Shown here: piece by piece, positions 33,249 to 40,954 of the stretch
Position numbering within the stretch: position 1 is the stretch's first letter
Layout of the letters: every line of letters begins with the position of its first letter
Assembly (NCBI GenBank): GCA_046330455.1
Contig: JAXLSU010000006.1
Location: 1 to 64,000 of the forward strand
Reading direction: 5' to 3'
From: CAVQXR01 sp046330455
GTDB taxonomy: Bacteria; Actinomycetota; Thermoleophilia; Gaiellales; Gaiellaceae
Length of the DNA: 64,000 nucleotides
The notes under the pieces: generated by a model
What the model was told of the DNA's origin: nothing
Seen by the model: the letters and a program-made list of their open reading frames with translations, nothing else
Databases searched by the model: none
Translations under genes and position numbers: made by a program

Positions 33249-34313
33249 ATGGAAGCTAGAGCTGCGATCCTGCTCCCTGACGGCGAGCTCGTCGTGGATG
33301 TGATCGACCTGCCCGACCCGGCGCCCGGAGAGGTGCTCGTCCGCAACCTCGCCACAGGCGTCTGCCACTCGCAGCTCCACCAGATCCGTTCCGGGTACCC
33401 GCGCGAGCGGGCGGTCCTGCTCGGTCACGAGGCGGCCTCCGAGGTCTTGGCCGTCGGCGAGGGCGTGACGCACGTCGTTCCGGGCGACAGGGTTCTGCTC
33501 ACCTGGCACCGGCGCGATGCGAAGCCGGGGGACGGGATCCCGCCCGGAACGTCCGCCACCTGGCACGGCGAGCCGATCGGGGACGAGTACGACGGCATCT
33601 ACACGTGGTCGGATCACGCGCTCGCACGGCAGGAGTACGTCGTCCACGCACCGGCCGAGATCGATCCGGCGCTGACGTGCATCATCGGCTGCGCCGTGAT
33701 GACGGGCTCGGGCGCCGTGCTCAATACGGCGGACGTGCCCGGGGGTGCGTCGGTGGCCGTGATCGGAGCGGGCGGGGTCGGCCTGAGCGCCATCGCCGCC
33801 GCTGCGGCCCGAGGCGCCGACCCGGTCATCGCCGTCGACCTCGACGAGTCGAAGCTCGAGTTCGCCAGGCGCTTCGGTGCGACGGTCGGCGTGAACGGAA
33901 GCACCGGCGACGCCGTCGAGCAGGTCCGCGAGCTCACGGGCGGCGGTGTCGACTTCGCGTTCGACTGCATCGGCCACTCGGCGACGACGCGGCAGGCGCT
34001 CCTGATGGCACGGCCAGGCGACTGGACGATCACGACGGGCGGCACCGCGGTGCTCGTCGGCTGGCCCGTTGCGGATGCGGCGATCGACGCGCTCGACGTC
34101 GTCGTCGGCGAGAAGCAGCTACTCGGGTCGGCGGGCGGCTCGTGCCGGCCGGAGCGGGACTTCCCGGTCTTCTACGACTGGCATCGCACCGGCGTGCTCG
34201 ATCTCGATGCCCTGATCACCGAGCGCTGGTCGCTCGACGAGATCGGCACCGCCGTCGAGCGGCTGGCCTCGGGAAAGGTCTTCGGCCGCTCGGTCGTCGT
34301 CTTCGATCAGTGA
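33249..34313 (+). CDS. Zinc-type alcohol dehydrogenase (MDR family) lacking the structural-zinc cysteines
   Basis: The 354-residue protein starts after GGAGGACAACG. The catalytic zinc ligands are present as Cys in TGVCHSQLH and His/Glu in LLGHEAA, and the Rossmann motif VAVIGAGGVGLSAIAAAAARG is intact. The lobe that normally holds four Cys is replaced by LTWHRRDAKPGDGIPPG, so there is no structural zinc. The layout resembles class III (formaldehyde/S-hydroxymethyl-thiol) dehydrogenases. The substrate could be an aldehyde or alcohol from the neighbouring pathways. It is divergent from the ABC operon and convergent with tenA, overlapping it by 7 bases. Confidence 0.87.
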   Translation: MEARAAILLPDGELVVDVIDLPDPAPGEVLVRNLATGVCHSQLHQIRSGYPRERAVLLGHEAASEVLAVGEGVTHVVPGDRVLLTWHRRDAKPGDGIPPGTSATWHGEPIGDEYDGIYTWSDHALARQEYVVHAPAEIDPALTCIIGCAVMTGSGAVLNTADVPGGASVAVIGAGGVGLSAIAAAAARGADPVIAVDLDESKLEFARRFGATVGVNGSTGDAVEQVRELTGGGVDFAFDCIGHSATTRQALLMARPGDWTITTGGTAVLVGWPVADAAIDALDVVVGEKQLLGSAGGSCRPERDFPVFYDWHRTGVLDLDALITERWSLDEIGTAVERLASGKVFGRSVVVFDQ

Positions 34314-35005
34314 GCGGGCTGTGCGCCTGACCGGCTGATCGGCCAGGCCTCTCGCCGCCAGGCCGCGTCCCAGAACATCCACTCGTAGCGGCTCGCGCCG
34401 ACGAAGGTCGCGCGCACCGTCTCGAGGTCGTCGCCGGCGAGGTCGGCCCCGACCCGGTCCATGAGCGCGAGCGCACCCTCGACGCCGGCCTGGAACTCGG
34501 GGCTGTCGTAGCTCGAGATCCACCGCTGGTAGGCGGGGTCGGGCGATCCCTGCTCGACGAGCCGGGCCGCCACCTCGCGGTAGATCCAGAAGCACGGGAG
34601 CACCGAGGCGAGGCCGTCCGCGAACGAGCTCCCGTGCACGCGGGCCATGATGAAGCTCGTGTAGGCGAGCGCGCTCGGCGAGAGCTCCGCGCGGGCCAGC
34701 TCGTCCGGTGTGACGCCGAGCGTGCCGGCCAGCTCGCGGTGCAGCGTGCGCTCGACCGAGACGACGCGCCCGGCACGCATGGAGAAGAACTCCGTGTCGG
34801 CCGTCGTCGGGGCCCGGCCACCGAGCGCGCTCAGCGCTCTCGCGTAGGTGTGCAGGTAGAGGCCGTCCTGGATGACGTAGTGGCGGAAGGTCTCGTGCGG
34901 CAGGTCGCCGTGCACGAGCCCCTGCAGGAACGGGTGGGCGATGATCGCCTCGAAGATCGGCTCGATCTCGGCCCAGAGCTCGCTCGTCGGAGATCGTTTC
35001 GTCAT
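34307..35005 (-). CDS. tenA: TenA/THI-4 family protein (aminopyrimidine aminohydrolase/thiaminase II)
   Basis: The 232-residue all-helical protein has the length and motifs of TenA, which hydrolyses 4-amino-5-aminomethyl-2-methylpyrimidine to HMP in thiamine salvage. Key parts: ELWAEIEPIFEAIIAHPF at the start, RHYVIQDGLYLHTYARAL, and LPCFWIYREVA with the catalytic Cys138; a late EWMFWDAAW. It lies 11 bp after the Virulence_fact gene, so it is probably the last gene of the corrinoid operon. However, a TAGAGT box ends 8 bases before its ATG and there is no Shine-Dalgarno site, so it may also have its own leaderless transcript. Some TenA-like proteins serve other functions; the link to corrinoid chemistry is unclear. 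Confidence 0.87.
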   Translation of the reverse strand: MTKRSPTSELWAEIEPIFEAIIAHPFLQGLVHGDLPHETFRHYVIQDGLYLHTYARALSALGGRAPTTADTEFFSMRAGRVVSVERTLHRELAGTLGVTPDELARAELSPSALAYTSFIMARVHGSSFADGLASVLPCFWIYREVAARLVEQGSPDPAYQRWISSYDSPEFQAGVEGALALMDRVGADLAGDDLETVRATFVGASRYEWMFWDAAWRREAWPISRSGAQPAH

Positions 35006-35016
35006 GATCACCGACT

Positions 35017-35319
35017 CTATCCGATCGTCAGCCGGCCGCCGGCCCGGGTCAGCGCGAGCAGCGTCTCGCGGGGGAATGCCTCCTCGAGACGCTCGACCTC
35101 GGCGGCCACCTCGGCCTCGAGATCGTCGCCGCAGGGGCGTGACTCTCGCCGCCACTCGTCGAGGTAGGCGTCGCTGCCGACGAGGCCCGCCTTCATGGCG
35201 GCGGCGTCGATCGCGACCTGGAAGCGGTCGGAAAGCTGGGCTCTCACGCTGTTTCGGCCCTGGCCTGCGACGACCTGTGCGGGGATCTCTCGCCAGTAGA
35301 TGACGGTCAGCTCGGCCAC
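35017..35319 (-). CDS. Small Virulence_fact-family protein of the corrinoid operon
   Basis: The 100-residue protein begins AELTVIYWREIPAQVVAG, the conserved start of the Pfam Virulence_fact family, and continues with QVAIDAAAMKAGLVGSDAYLDEWRR. Despite the family name, members are usually encoded beside corrinoid activators and methyl-THF methyltransferases, as here; their function is not known. The GTG at 35319 overlaps the TAG of the upstream activator gene by one base, so the two are probably translated together. A helical acidic C-terminus (EAEVAAEVERLEEAF) follows. I infer a helper role in corrinoid methyltransfer from location alone. Confidence 0.8.
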   Translation of the reverse strand: MAELTVIYWREIPAQVVAGQGRNSVRAQLSDRFQVAIDAAAMKAGLVGSDAYLDEWRRESRPCGDDLEAEVAAEVERLEEAFPRETLLALTRAGGRLTIG

Positions 35320-37202
35320 TACTGCGGGAATCCGAGCTGCTCGACGAAGCGGTCGTTGAAGTCGGCCCGGTCGGAGAGCTCGACGTACTCGATCTCGTCG
35401 AGCATTGCGGTCGCGGCGTGGCGCTCCTGCATGGAGAGGAGCGCCATCTTCGCGCCCTCGCCGGCGACGTTGCCGGCCGAGACGATCCGGGGCAGCGGGA
35501 GGCGCGGGACGAGCCCGATCCGCACGGCGCTGGCGGGGGAGAGGTAGGAGCCGAAGGAGCCGGCGAGCAGCACCTGCTGGATCTCGCTCTCCTCGACGCC
35601 GAGCTCCTCGACGAGGAGCCTCCAGCCCGTCGCGATCGCGGCCTTCGCGAACTGGAGCTCGCGGACGTCGCGCTGGGAGAGGTAGATCGCGCTGTCGAGG
35701 TCGTCCTCCTTGCCTCGCCAGTGGAGGACGAAGACGCGCTCGCCGGTCTCGAGTGTGCGCAATCTCGTCGCGAGCTGCGGGGCGAGCTCGGCGGCCTGCT
35801 CGTCGGGGACGAAGCGGCCGGAGCTCTCGAGCAGCCCGGCGCGGTGGAGCTCTGCGGCGGCGTCGACGAGCCCGGAGCCGCACACGCCCTGCGGCTCGGC
35901 GTCGCCGATCACCTGGAGCTCGAGCGTGTCGTCGGCGATGCGGACGACCTCGATCGCCCCGGGTGCGGCTCGCATCCCGCAGCGGATCTGGGCGGCCTCG
36001 AAGGCAGGGCCCGCGGGAGCCGCAGTGCAGAGGATCCGTTCGGCGGAGCCGAGCGCGAGCTCGCAGTTCGTGCCGACGTCGATGAAGAGGCGGAGCCGCT
36101 TGTCGCGGGTCATTCCGGTCGCGAGGAGGCCGGCGACGACGTCGCCCCCGACGTAGGCGCCGAGGGCCGGAAGGACGTTTGCGCGGGCGCCCGGGTGCAG
36201 CTGCAGGCCGAGCTCGGTGGCCGGCAGCTCGGGATAGGCGCGGGTGGCCATGATGAACGGCGCCACGCCGACGGGCTCCGGATCGATTCCGAGCACGAGC
36301 TGGGTCATCGTCGCGTTGCCGGCGAGCGCGACCTCGTAGACGTGGGCCGGGTCGACGCTGCCCTGCTCGCAGACCTCCGCCGCGAGCTGCCCGAGCGTCT
36401 CCGACGCGAGTCCGCGCAGCCGCTCGAGGGCGGCGGGATCGAGCATCGTGGCCGAGATCCGGGAGATCACGTCGGCGCCGAAGGGCTGCTGGCGGTTGAG
36501 CATCGACTGGACGGCGACCGGTGTGCCGGTGTCGAGGTCGAGGAGGGTCGCGACGACGGTGGTCGTGCCGAGGTCGAACGCGATCGCGTGGAGGCGGCCG
36601 GTCGTGTCGCCGGGCTCGACGTCGATCAGCAGGTCGTCGACGATCACGGCCGTGACCCGGAATCCCGACTCGCGGAGCGCGCGGGGGAGCCGGCGGAACA
36701 CACCCGGCTCGACCCGCAGGTCGAGGTCGTCCATCGCCTCGAGCAGCCGTTCGAGGTCGGTGCGCTGGTCGGCGAGCGTGGGCTCGGCGAGCTCGAGGTA
36801 GCGCTTCTGGAGTGCGGGGCGGAGGATCACCTGACGCCCGACGCCTGCGGTCGCGGCCTTCGGGCGGGTCACGAGCGGGGGCACGTCGATGACGAGGTCG
36901 CAGCGGGTCTCCGCCCGGCAGGCGAGCCGCCAGCCGTCGTCTAGCTCGTCGGCCGAGTAGGCGCGCCGATCGAGCGGCGACACGGGGACGTCTCCGTCGA
37001 CGATCCGGACCCGGCACTTCTTGCAGGTTCCGTGGCCGCCGCAGGTCGAGTCGATCGCGATCCCGTTCCACGACGCCGCGTCGAACACGGTCACGCCGGG
37101 AGGAACGCGAACCGCCGTGCCCGAGGGCTCGAAGCGCAGCGCGACGCGGGAGGGGTGATGCCCCGCGCCGTCCTGCGCGCCCTGCTCCACCGCGATGCTC
37201 AC
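35319..37202 (-). CDS. ASKHA-type corrinoid reductive activator with N-terminal 2Fe-2S ferredoxin domain
   Basis: The 627-residue protein keeps corrinoid proteins in the methyl-accepting Co(I) state by ATP-driven reduction. Domain 1 (residues about 20-110) is a plant-type ferredoxin: Cys54, Cys60 and Cys63 in STCGGHGTCKKC plus Cys in RLACRAE. Domain 2 (about 120-210) is a linker. Domain 3 is the ASKHA-fold ATPase (DUF4445), with AIAFDLGTTTVVATLLDL, AGNATMTQL, FIDVGTNCEL, GVCGSGLVDAAAEL and LLAGSFGSYLSP. The GTG at 37202 is in a 4-base overlap with the methyltransferase gene. The length matches family members. It is a cytoplasmic partner of the corrinoid protein at 39364-40029. Confidence 0.9.
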   Translation of the reverse strand: MSIAVEQGAQDGAGHHPSRVALRFEPSGTAVRVPPGVTVFDAASWNGIAIDSTCGGHGTCKKCRVRIVDGDVPVSPLDRRAYSADELDDGWRLACRAETRCDLVIDVPPLVTRPKAATAGVGRQVILRPALQKRYLELAEPTLADQRTDLERLLEAMDDLDLRVEPGVFRRLPRALRESGFRVTAVIVDDLLIDVEPGDTTGRLHAIAFDLGTTTVVATLLDLDTGTPVAVQSMLNRQQPFGADVISRISATMLDPAALERLRGLASETLGQLAAEVCEQGSVDPAHVYEVALAGNATMTQLVLGIDPEPVGVAPFIMATRAYPELPATELGLQLHPGARANVLPALGAYVGGDVVAGLLATGMTRDKRLRLFIDVGTNCELALGSAERILCTAAPAGPAFEAAQIRCGMRAAPGAIEVVRIADDTLELQVIGDAEPQGVCGSGLVDAAAELHRAGLLESSGRFVPDEQAAELAPQLATRLRTLETGERVFVLHWRGKEDDLDSAIYLSQRDVRELQFAKAAIATGWRLLVEELGVEESEIQQVLLAGSFGSYLSPASAVRIGLVPRLPLPRIVSAGNVAGEGAKMALLSMQERHAATAMLDEIEYVELSDRADFNDRFVEQLGFPQ

Positions 37203-38062
37203 GCGGTCGCGGCCGCCTGGGCCTGCCGGTGGGCGGCGATCCAGCTCATGCCCCACTCGTCGCGGCCGAGCAGCAGGTCGGCCGCCCGGCAGGCGTCGAC
37301 GGTCTGCGCGGTGCGGGCGTCCATGATCGCGCTCGTCAGGCCCGCGAAGGAGGCGACGGTGAGAAAGGCGGCGTTCAGGCTGTGGCGGCCCGGAAGCCCG
37401 AACGAGATGTTCGAGGCGCCGAGGGTCATGTTCAGCCCGAACGTCTCGCGGATCGCGGCGATCGTCTCGAGCGTGACGACGACCGCCTGCGGGTCGGCTC
37501 CCACGGTCATCGCGAGCGGGTCGACGACGAGATCCTCGAGCGGGAGCTCGTACTCGCCGTGAGCGATCTCGACGAGGCGCTTGCAGATCTCGAGCCGCTC
37601 GGCCGCGGTCTGCGGGATCCCCGTCTCGTCGTTGACGAGGCAGATCACCGCGGCGCCGTGCTCCTTGACGAGCGGGAGCACCCGGTCGAGCCGCTCGCGC
37701 TCACACGTCACCGAGTTCACGAGCGCCTTGCCCTCGTAGGCGGCAAGGCCCGCCGCGAGCGCCTCGACGACCGAGGAGTCGATGCAGATCGGGAGCTCGG
37801 TGTGCTCCTGCACGAGCCGGATCGCCCGCGCCAGCAGGTCGGCCTCGTCCGTGAGCGGAACGCCCATGTTGACGTCGAGGACGTGTGCGCCCATCGCGAC
37901 CTGGTCCTCGACGTCCTTGACGATCTCCGAGAGATCGCCGTCGCGCAGCGCCTGGGCGAAGGCCTTGCGGCCGGTCGGGTTGATCCGCTCGCCGATGATG
38001 CAGAACGGCTGGTCGGGCCCGATCGTGACCTGTCTAGACGGCGAGCTGAGAACTGTGTGCAT
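37199..38062 (-). CDS. Methyltetrahydrofolate:corrinoid methyltransferase (pterin-binding, MeTr-like)
   Basis: The 287-residue DHPS-like TIM barrel transfers methyl groups between a corrinoid protein and tetrahydrofolate. Conserved parts: IGERINPTGRK at the start, GAHVLDVNMG, ICIDSS, LVNSVTCE, LVNDETGIP, VDPLAMTVG, LGASNISFGLP and AIMDARTA, the set found in MeTr/AcsE. The ATG at 38062 follows AGAGGAGCGA and lies 29 bases inside the end of the MetF-like gene. In this operon it would accept methyl groups from the corrinoid protein and make methyl-THF for the MetF/MetV pair to oxidise. The reverse direction is chemically possible; the lack of an acetyl-CoA synthase makes catabolic demethylation more likely. 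Confidence 0.9.
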   Translation of the reverse strand: MHTVLSSPSRQVTIGPDQPFCIIGERINPTGRKAFAQALRDGDLSEIVKDVEDQVAMGAHVLDVNMGVPLTDEADLLARAIRLVQEHTELPICIDSSVVEALAAGLAAYEGKALVNSVTCERERLDRVLPLVKEHGAAVICLVNDETGIPQTAAERLEICKRLVEIAHGEYELPLEDLVVDPLAMTVGADPQAVVVTLETIAAIRETFGLNMTLGASNISFGLPGRHSLNAAFLTVASFAGLTSAIMDARTAQTVDACRAADLLLGRDEWGMSWIAAHRQAQAAATA

Positions 38063-38975
38063 TCGCTCCTCTTTCGTGCCTTGGTGTGAGTCCGAGCTCG
38101 GTGCAGAGCCGCGACAGCGAGCCGTCGTGGCGAAAGTCGGTGAGGTGCAGGCCGCGCACGCCGGGGATCGCAAGCGCGTGGCGGGCCTGCTCGAGCGCGA
38201 GCTGGTAGGCGGCCTCGGCCGGCTCGTCGGTCTGCTCGATGCGGGCGATCGTGGCCGCCGGGACCGAGATCCCCGGCACCTGCTCGTCCATGAACCGGAG
38301 CGGCCTTGCACCCTTGACGATCACGATCGCCGGCAGCAGCGCCGCCCGCTCGGTCAGGCCCTGCTCGTGGAGGTCGGAGACGAACGCCTCGAGCCGTTCC
38401 GGGTGGTAGCAGATCTGCAGCTGCAGGAACCGCGCGCCGGCGAGGATCTTCTTCGCGGCCCGGCGCGCCCGGTAGTCGAGGGGCGGTGCGCCAGGGTTCT
38501 CGACCGCCCCGACGAACAGGTCGGGCGCCGGGTCGAGCTTGCGCCCGGACAGGTACCGGCCCCGGGCGAGCGTCGTCGCGACCCGGATCAGCTGCGGACC
38601 GTCGAGATCGAACACCCGCCGGGCCTCGGGCTCGTCTCCCGCGGTCACGTCGTCGCCGGTCAGGCAGCAGACGTTCTCGACCCCGTGCAGCGCCGCACCG
38701 ACGATGTCGGCCTGGCAGGCGATCCGGTTCTTGTCGCGGCAGACGACCTGCAGGATCGGCTCGACGCCCGCCTGGGCGATCGCGATCGCGCACGCCACGT
38801 TCGACGCGTGCGCGTGCGCGGCCGTGTTGTCGGTCGCGTTCATCGCGTCGACCCAGCCGGCCATCTCCTCGATCCGCGCGTGGAACGCGGCAAGTCCGCC
38901 GGTGTCGAAGGCCGGCGCCTCGCCGGTCACGATCGGCCGCTTGCCCGACTCGACGAGGCGTGCGAGCCCGCTCAC
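38034..38975 (-). CDS. metF: Methylenetetrahydrofolate reductase
   Basis: The 313-residue FAD-dependent TIM barrel has GEAPAFDTGG, AMNATDN, AHAHASNVACAIAIAQAG, QVVCRDKNR, NVCCLTGDD and FLQLQICYHPERL. It interconverts methyl- and methylene-tetrahydrofolate. The GTG at 38975 overlaps the MetV-like gene by GTGA, and the end overlaps the methyltransferase start by 29 bases. Here it would run in the oxidative direction, sending methyl groups from the corrinoid system into one-carbon pools. MetF paired with a separate MetV is known from acetogens and from corrinoid-linked operons. Confidence 0.9.
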   Translation of the reverse strand: MSGLARLVESGKRPIVTGEAPAFDTGGLAAFHARIEEMAGWVDAMNATDNTAAHAHASNVACAIAIAQAGVEPILQVVCRDKNRIACQADIVGAALHGVENVCCLTGDDVTAGDEPEARRVFDLDGPQLIRVATTLARGRYLSGRKLDPAPDLFVGAVENPGAPPLDYRARRAAKKILAGARFLQLQICYHPERLEAFVSDLHEQGLTERAALLPAIVIVKGARPLRFMDEQVPGISVPAATIARIEQTDEPAEAAYQLALEQARHALAIPGVRGLHLTDFRHDGSLSRLCTELGLTPRHERGANAHSSQLAV

Positions 38976-39355
38976 CCCGCGTCCTCCTCCGCCGTCCGCT
39001 GCCAGCCGTCGGGCCTCACCTTGTCGCGCTTCGTCGCGAAGTTGATCCACGACGACGTGCCCTGCAACTGGTTGTCGACGGGCGGGCGGAGCTCGTCGAA
39101 ATGGCTTCGCCACGAGGCGGGAAGGAGCGGGAGCGTCCGGGAGCGCTCCTCGGCCTTGACCCACACACAGCGCATCTCGGGCTTCACCTCGCAGCGCCCG
39201 TCCTCGCGAACCCCGCCGCACGGCCCGTTGCGCAACGTCTTCGGGCACGTCATCGGGCACGTCATCCCGGTGTCGTGCAGCACGCACTGGCCGCACATCT
39301 TGCAGCCGAAGATCGGCTTCTTGATCGCGTGCTCGACGACGGCAATGACGCCCAT
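38972..39355 (-). CDS. MetV-like cysteine-rich partner of methylenetetrahydrofolate reductase (MTHFR C-terminal-like domain)
   Basis: The 127-residue protein is rich in Cys in its first 65 residues: CKMCGQC, then MTCPMTCPK, NGPCGGVREDGRC and RCVWV, a pattern for a Zn or Fe-S site. This is the MTHFR_C family, found as MetV in the acetogen MetFV complex, where it supports electron transfer to MetF. The C-terminal half is basic and probably contacts the partner. It lies between the corrinoid-protein gene (8 bp upstream) and metF (4-base overlap). Confidence 0.86.
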   Translation of the reverse strand: MGVIAVVEHAIKKPIFGCKMCGQCVLHDTGMTCPMTCPKTLRNGPCGGVREDGRCEVKPEMRCVWVKAEERSRTLPLLPASWRSHFDELRPPVDNQLQGTSSWINFATKRDKVRPDGWQRTAEEDAG

Positions 39356-39363
39356 CGGGATCC

Positions 39364-40029
39364 CTAGGCGAGCGCGAGCGCCCGCTTCTGGTCGAGCAGC
39401 TCCTTCGCCCGCTTCGTCGCGCTCGCCGCGTCGGGTGCGTACCCGTCGGCGCCGACCGCGTCCGCGTACTCCTGGGTGACCGGGGCGCCGCCGACCATCA
39501 CGATCACGTCGTCGCGCAGGCCCGCCTTCTCGATCGCCTCGATGTTGACCTTGAACATCGGCATCGTCGTCGTCAGGAACGCCGAGAAGCCGACGACGTC
39601 GGGCCTGTGCTCGTGGATCGCCTCGATGAAGGTCTCGGGCGCGACCTGGACGCCGATGTCGACGACGTTGAAGCCGGCCCCCTCGAGCATGATGTCGACG
39701 AGGTTCTTGCCGATGTCGTGCACGTCTCCCTTGACCGTGCCCATGAGGAACGTGCCGATGCTCGGCGCGTCCGTCGCCGCGAGCAGCGGGCGGAGGATGT
39801 CGAGCGCGCCCGTCATCGCGCGACCGGCGATCAGCATCTCCGGGACGAAGAAGTCGCCCCGCTCGAAGCGGGCGCCGACCTCCTCGAGTGCCGGGATCAA
39901 CGCCTCGAACAGCATCGTGCTCGGGTCGACCCCGCCTTCGAGGCCCTGCTCCGTCAGCTCCACGACCGCCGGCTTGTTGCCGGTCAGGGTGTTGTCGTAG
40001 AGGCCCTGCAAGATCTCGTCTGCGTTCAT
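39364..40029 (-). CDS. Corrinoid (B12-binding) methyl-carrier protein
   Basis: The 221-residue protein has the two-domain form of MtaC/MtbC/MtgC-type corrinoid proteins: a helical cap (residues 1-90, including the FVPEMLIAGRAM segment) and a Rossmann B12-binding domain with GDVHDIGKN (His104 is the lower cobalt ligand), SAFLTTTMP and MVGGAPVT. It carries the methyl group on cobalt. The ATG at 40029 overlaps the IclR stop in ATGA; a longer frame upstream is inside the regulator gene. Its methyl donor is set by a separate methyltransferase; no MttB or MtaB gene is in the window, and the divergent UroD-type gene is the best candidate. Confidence 0.92.
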   Translation of the reverse strand: MNADEILQGLYDNTLTGNKPAVVELTEQGLEGGVDPSTMLFEALIPALEEVGARFERGDFFVPEMLIAGRAMTGALDILRPLLAATDAPSIGTFLMGTVKGDVHDIGKNLVDIMLEGAGFNVVDIGVQVAPETFIEAIHEHRPDVVGFSAFLTTTMPMFKVNIEAIEKAGLRDDVIVMVGGAPVTQEYADAVGADGYAPDAASATKRAKELLDQKRALALA

Positions 40030-40802
40030 GCTCCTCGGTCTCCTCGCTGGGGCTGTTGGATGTGCTCGGACAGCGCGCTCGCCTCCTCGACGACCATCGC
40101 CGAGAGCTCGGCGAGGCGCTCGCGCGTGGTGCGGACGGTCGGTGCCGACACGGAGATGGCGGCGATCACGCTTCCGCGCCCGCCGTGAACGGGCGCAGCG
40201 GTGGAGCACAGGCCGGCTTCGAGCTCCTCCCAGGTCGTCGCGTAGCCCTGGCCGCGGACCTCGTCCAGCTCGGCGAGCAGGTCGGCGAGGGTCGTGATCG
40301 TGTTCGGGCCGAGCTTCGCGAGCCTGCCCGTCGGGGGCTGGGCAGCGCCGAACGCCATGAACAGCTTGCCCATCGACGAGGCGTGGATCGGGATCCGTCT
40401 GCCGACCCAGTCCCAGTTGCCCGCCCCGAGCGGATGAGCGCTGTCGACCTGGGCGAGCCTGGCGACGCCCGTGGGCGTCGGGACCGCGACGTTGGCGGTC
40501 TCCCCGGTCGCCTGCCCGAGCCGCTCGAGGAACGGCCACGCCAGGGTCGCGAGGTCGCCGACGCTCGTGTCGCGGCGTGCGTACTCGACGAGCACGGGGC
40601 CGGGCCGGAAGCCTCCACCGCGCCGCCGCTGCGCGAGCCCGTTGCGCTCGAGCGCGCGCAGGAGCCGCGCCGCGGTCGACTTCGGGAGCCGTGTCTCCTC
40701 CATCACGCCCGCGAGGGTGATCGCATCGTCCGACTCGACGAGCTGGACGAGGATCTGCGCCGCACGATCGATCGACTGCGCGCCTTCTTCAACTTTCAGC
40801 AT
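40026..40802 (-). CDS. IclR-family transcriptional regulator of the corrinoid operon
   Basis: The 258-residue regulator has an N-terminal winged helix (SIDRAAQILVQLVESDDAITLAGVMEETRLPKSTAARLLRALERNGLAQ) and a C-terminal GAF-like effector domain with SSMGKLFMAFG and a GSVIAAISVSAPTVR strand near the end. IclR proteins bind as tetramers to paired dyads. Its ATG at 40802 has no Shine-Dalgarno site and lies 9 bases after the CATAAT -10 box of a strong promoter, itself inside a 21-bp dyad, so the mRNA is probably leaderless and self-regulated. It is the first gene of the operon, coupled to the corrinoid protein by ATGA. Confidence 0.9.
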   Translation of the reverse strand: MLKVEEGAQSIDRAAQILVQLVESDDAITLAGVMEETRLPKSTAARLLRALERNGLAQRRRGGGFRPGPVLVEYARRDTSVGDLATLAWPFLERLGQATGETANVAVPTPTGVARLAQVDSAHPLGAGNWDWVGRRIPIHASSMGKLFMAFGAAQPPTGRLAKLGPNTITTLADLLAELDEVRGQGYATTWEELEAGLCSTAAPVHGGRGSVIAAISVSAPTVRTTRERLAELSAMVVEEASALSEHIQQPQRGDRGA

Positions 40803-40823
40803 TAGTACCGTATTATGGGACTA
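40803..40823. promoter_or_regulatory. 21-bp dyad O1, candidate IclR operator over the iclR promoter
   Basis: TAGTACC-GTATTAT-GGGACTA has 7-bp arms with one mismatch around a 7-base spacer. It covers the -10 box and transcript start of iclR. A second copy with the same architecture is at 40879-40899. Confidence 0.65.
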
Positions 40824-40841
40824 TCAGAACGAGTTTGTCAA
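40812..40841 (-). promoter_or_regulatory. Promoter of the iclR-corrinoid operon
   Basis: Leftward TTGACA (40841-40836) and CATAAT (40817-40812) are separated by 18 bases. The predicted start near 40805 is 2-3 bases before the ATG at 40802, so the transcript would be essentially leaderless. Confidence 0.65.
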
Positions 40842-40865
40842 ATCTTGTCGCAGATGCGCTAGAAT
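40835..40865 (+). promoter_or_regulatory. Candidate rightward promoter of the UroD-type methyltransferase gene
   Basis: TTGTCA (40835-40840) and TAGAAT (40860-40865) are separated by 19 bases, slightly long. The -35 overlaps the -35 of the leftward promoter, so one regulator could control both. Confidence 0.45.
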
Positions 40866-40878
40866 CTCCAGATGATCG

Positions 40879-40899
40879 TGGTGCCGTAAGTTGGTACCA
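40879..40899. promoter_or_regulatory. 21-bp dyad O2, second candidate IclR operator
   Basis: TGGTGCC-GTAAGTT-GGTACCA has 7-bp arms with one mismatch around a 7-base spacer beginning GTA, like O1. It lies just downstream of the predicted rightward transcript start, where binding would block the UroD-type gene. Confidence 0.65.
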
Positions 40900-40954
40900 G
40901 AGGACCCGCTACGTTAGCCCCGTCGCCCCAGCCGGAGAGCAAAGGAGTCAGATC

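Noticed and set aside
35017..37071. 684-codon minus frame over the ASKHA gene
   Set aside because: Arg/Pro-rich shadow of the activator gene; only its last 100 codons are a real gene (Virulence_fact family).
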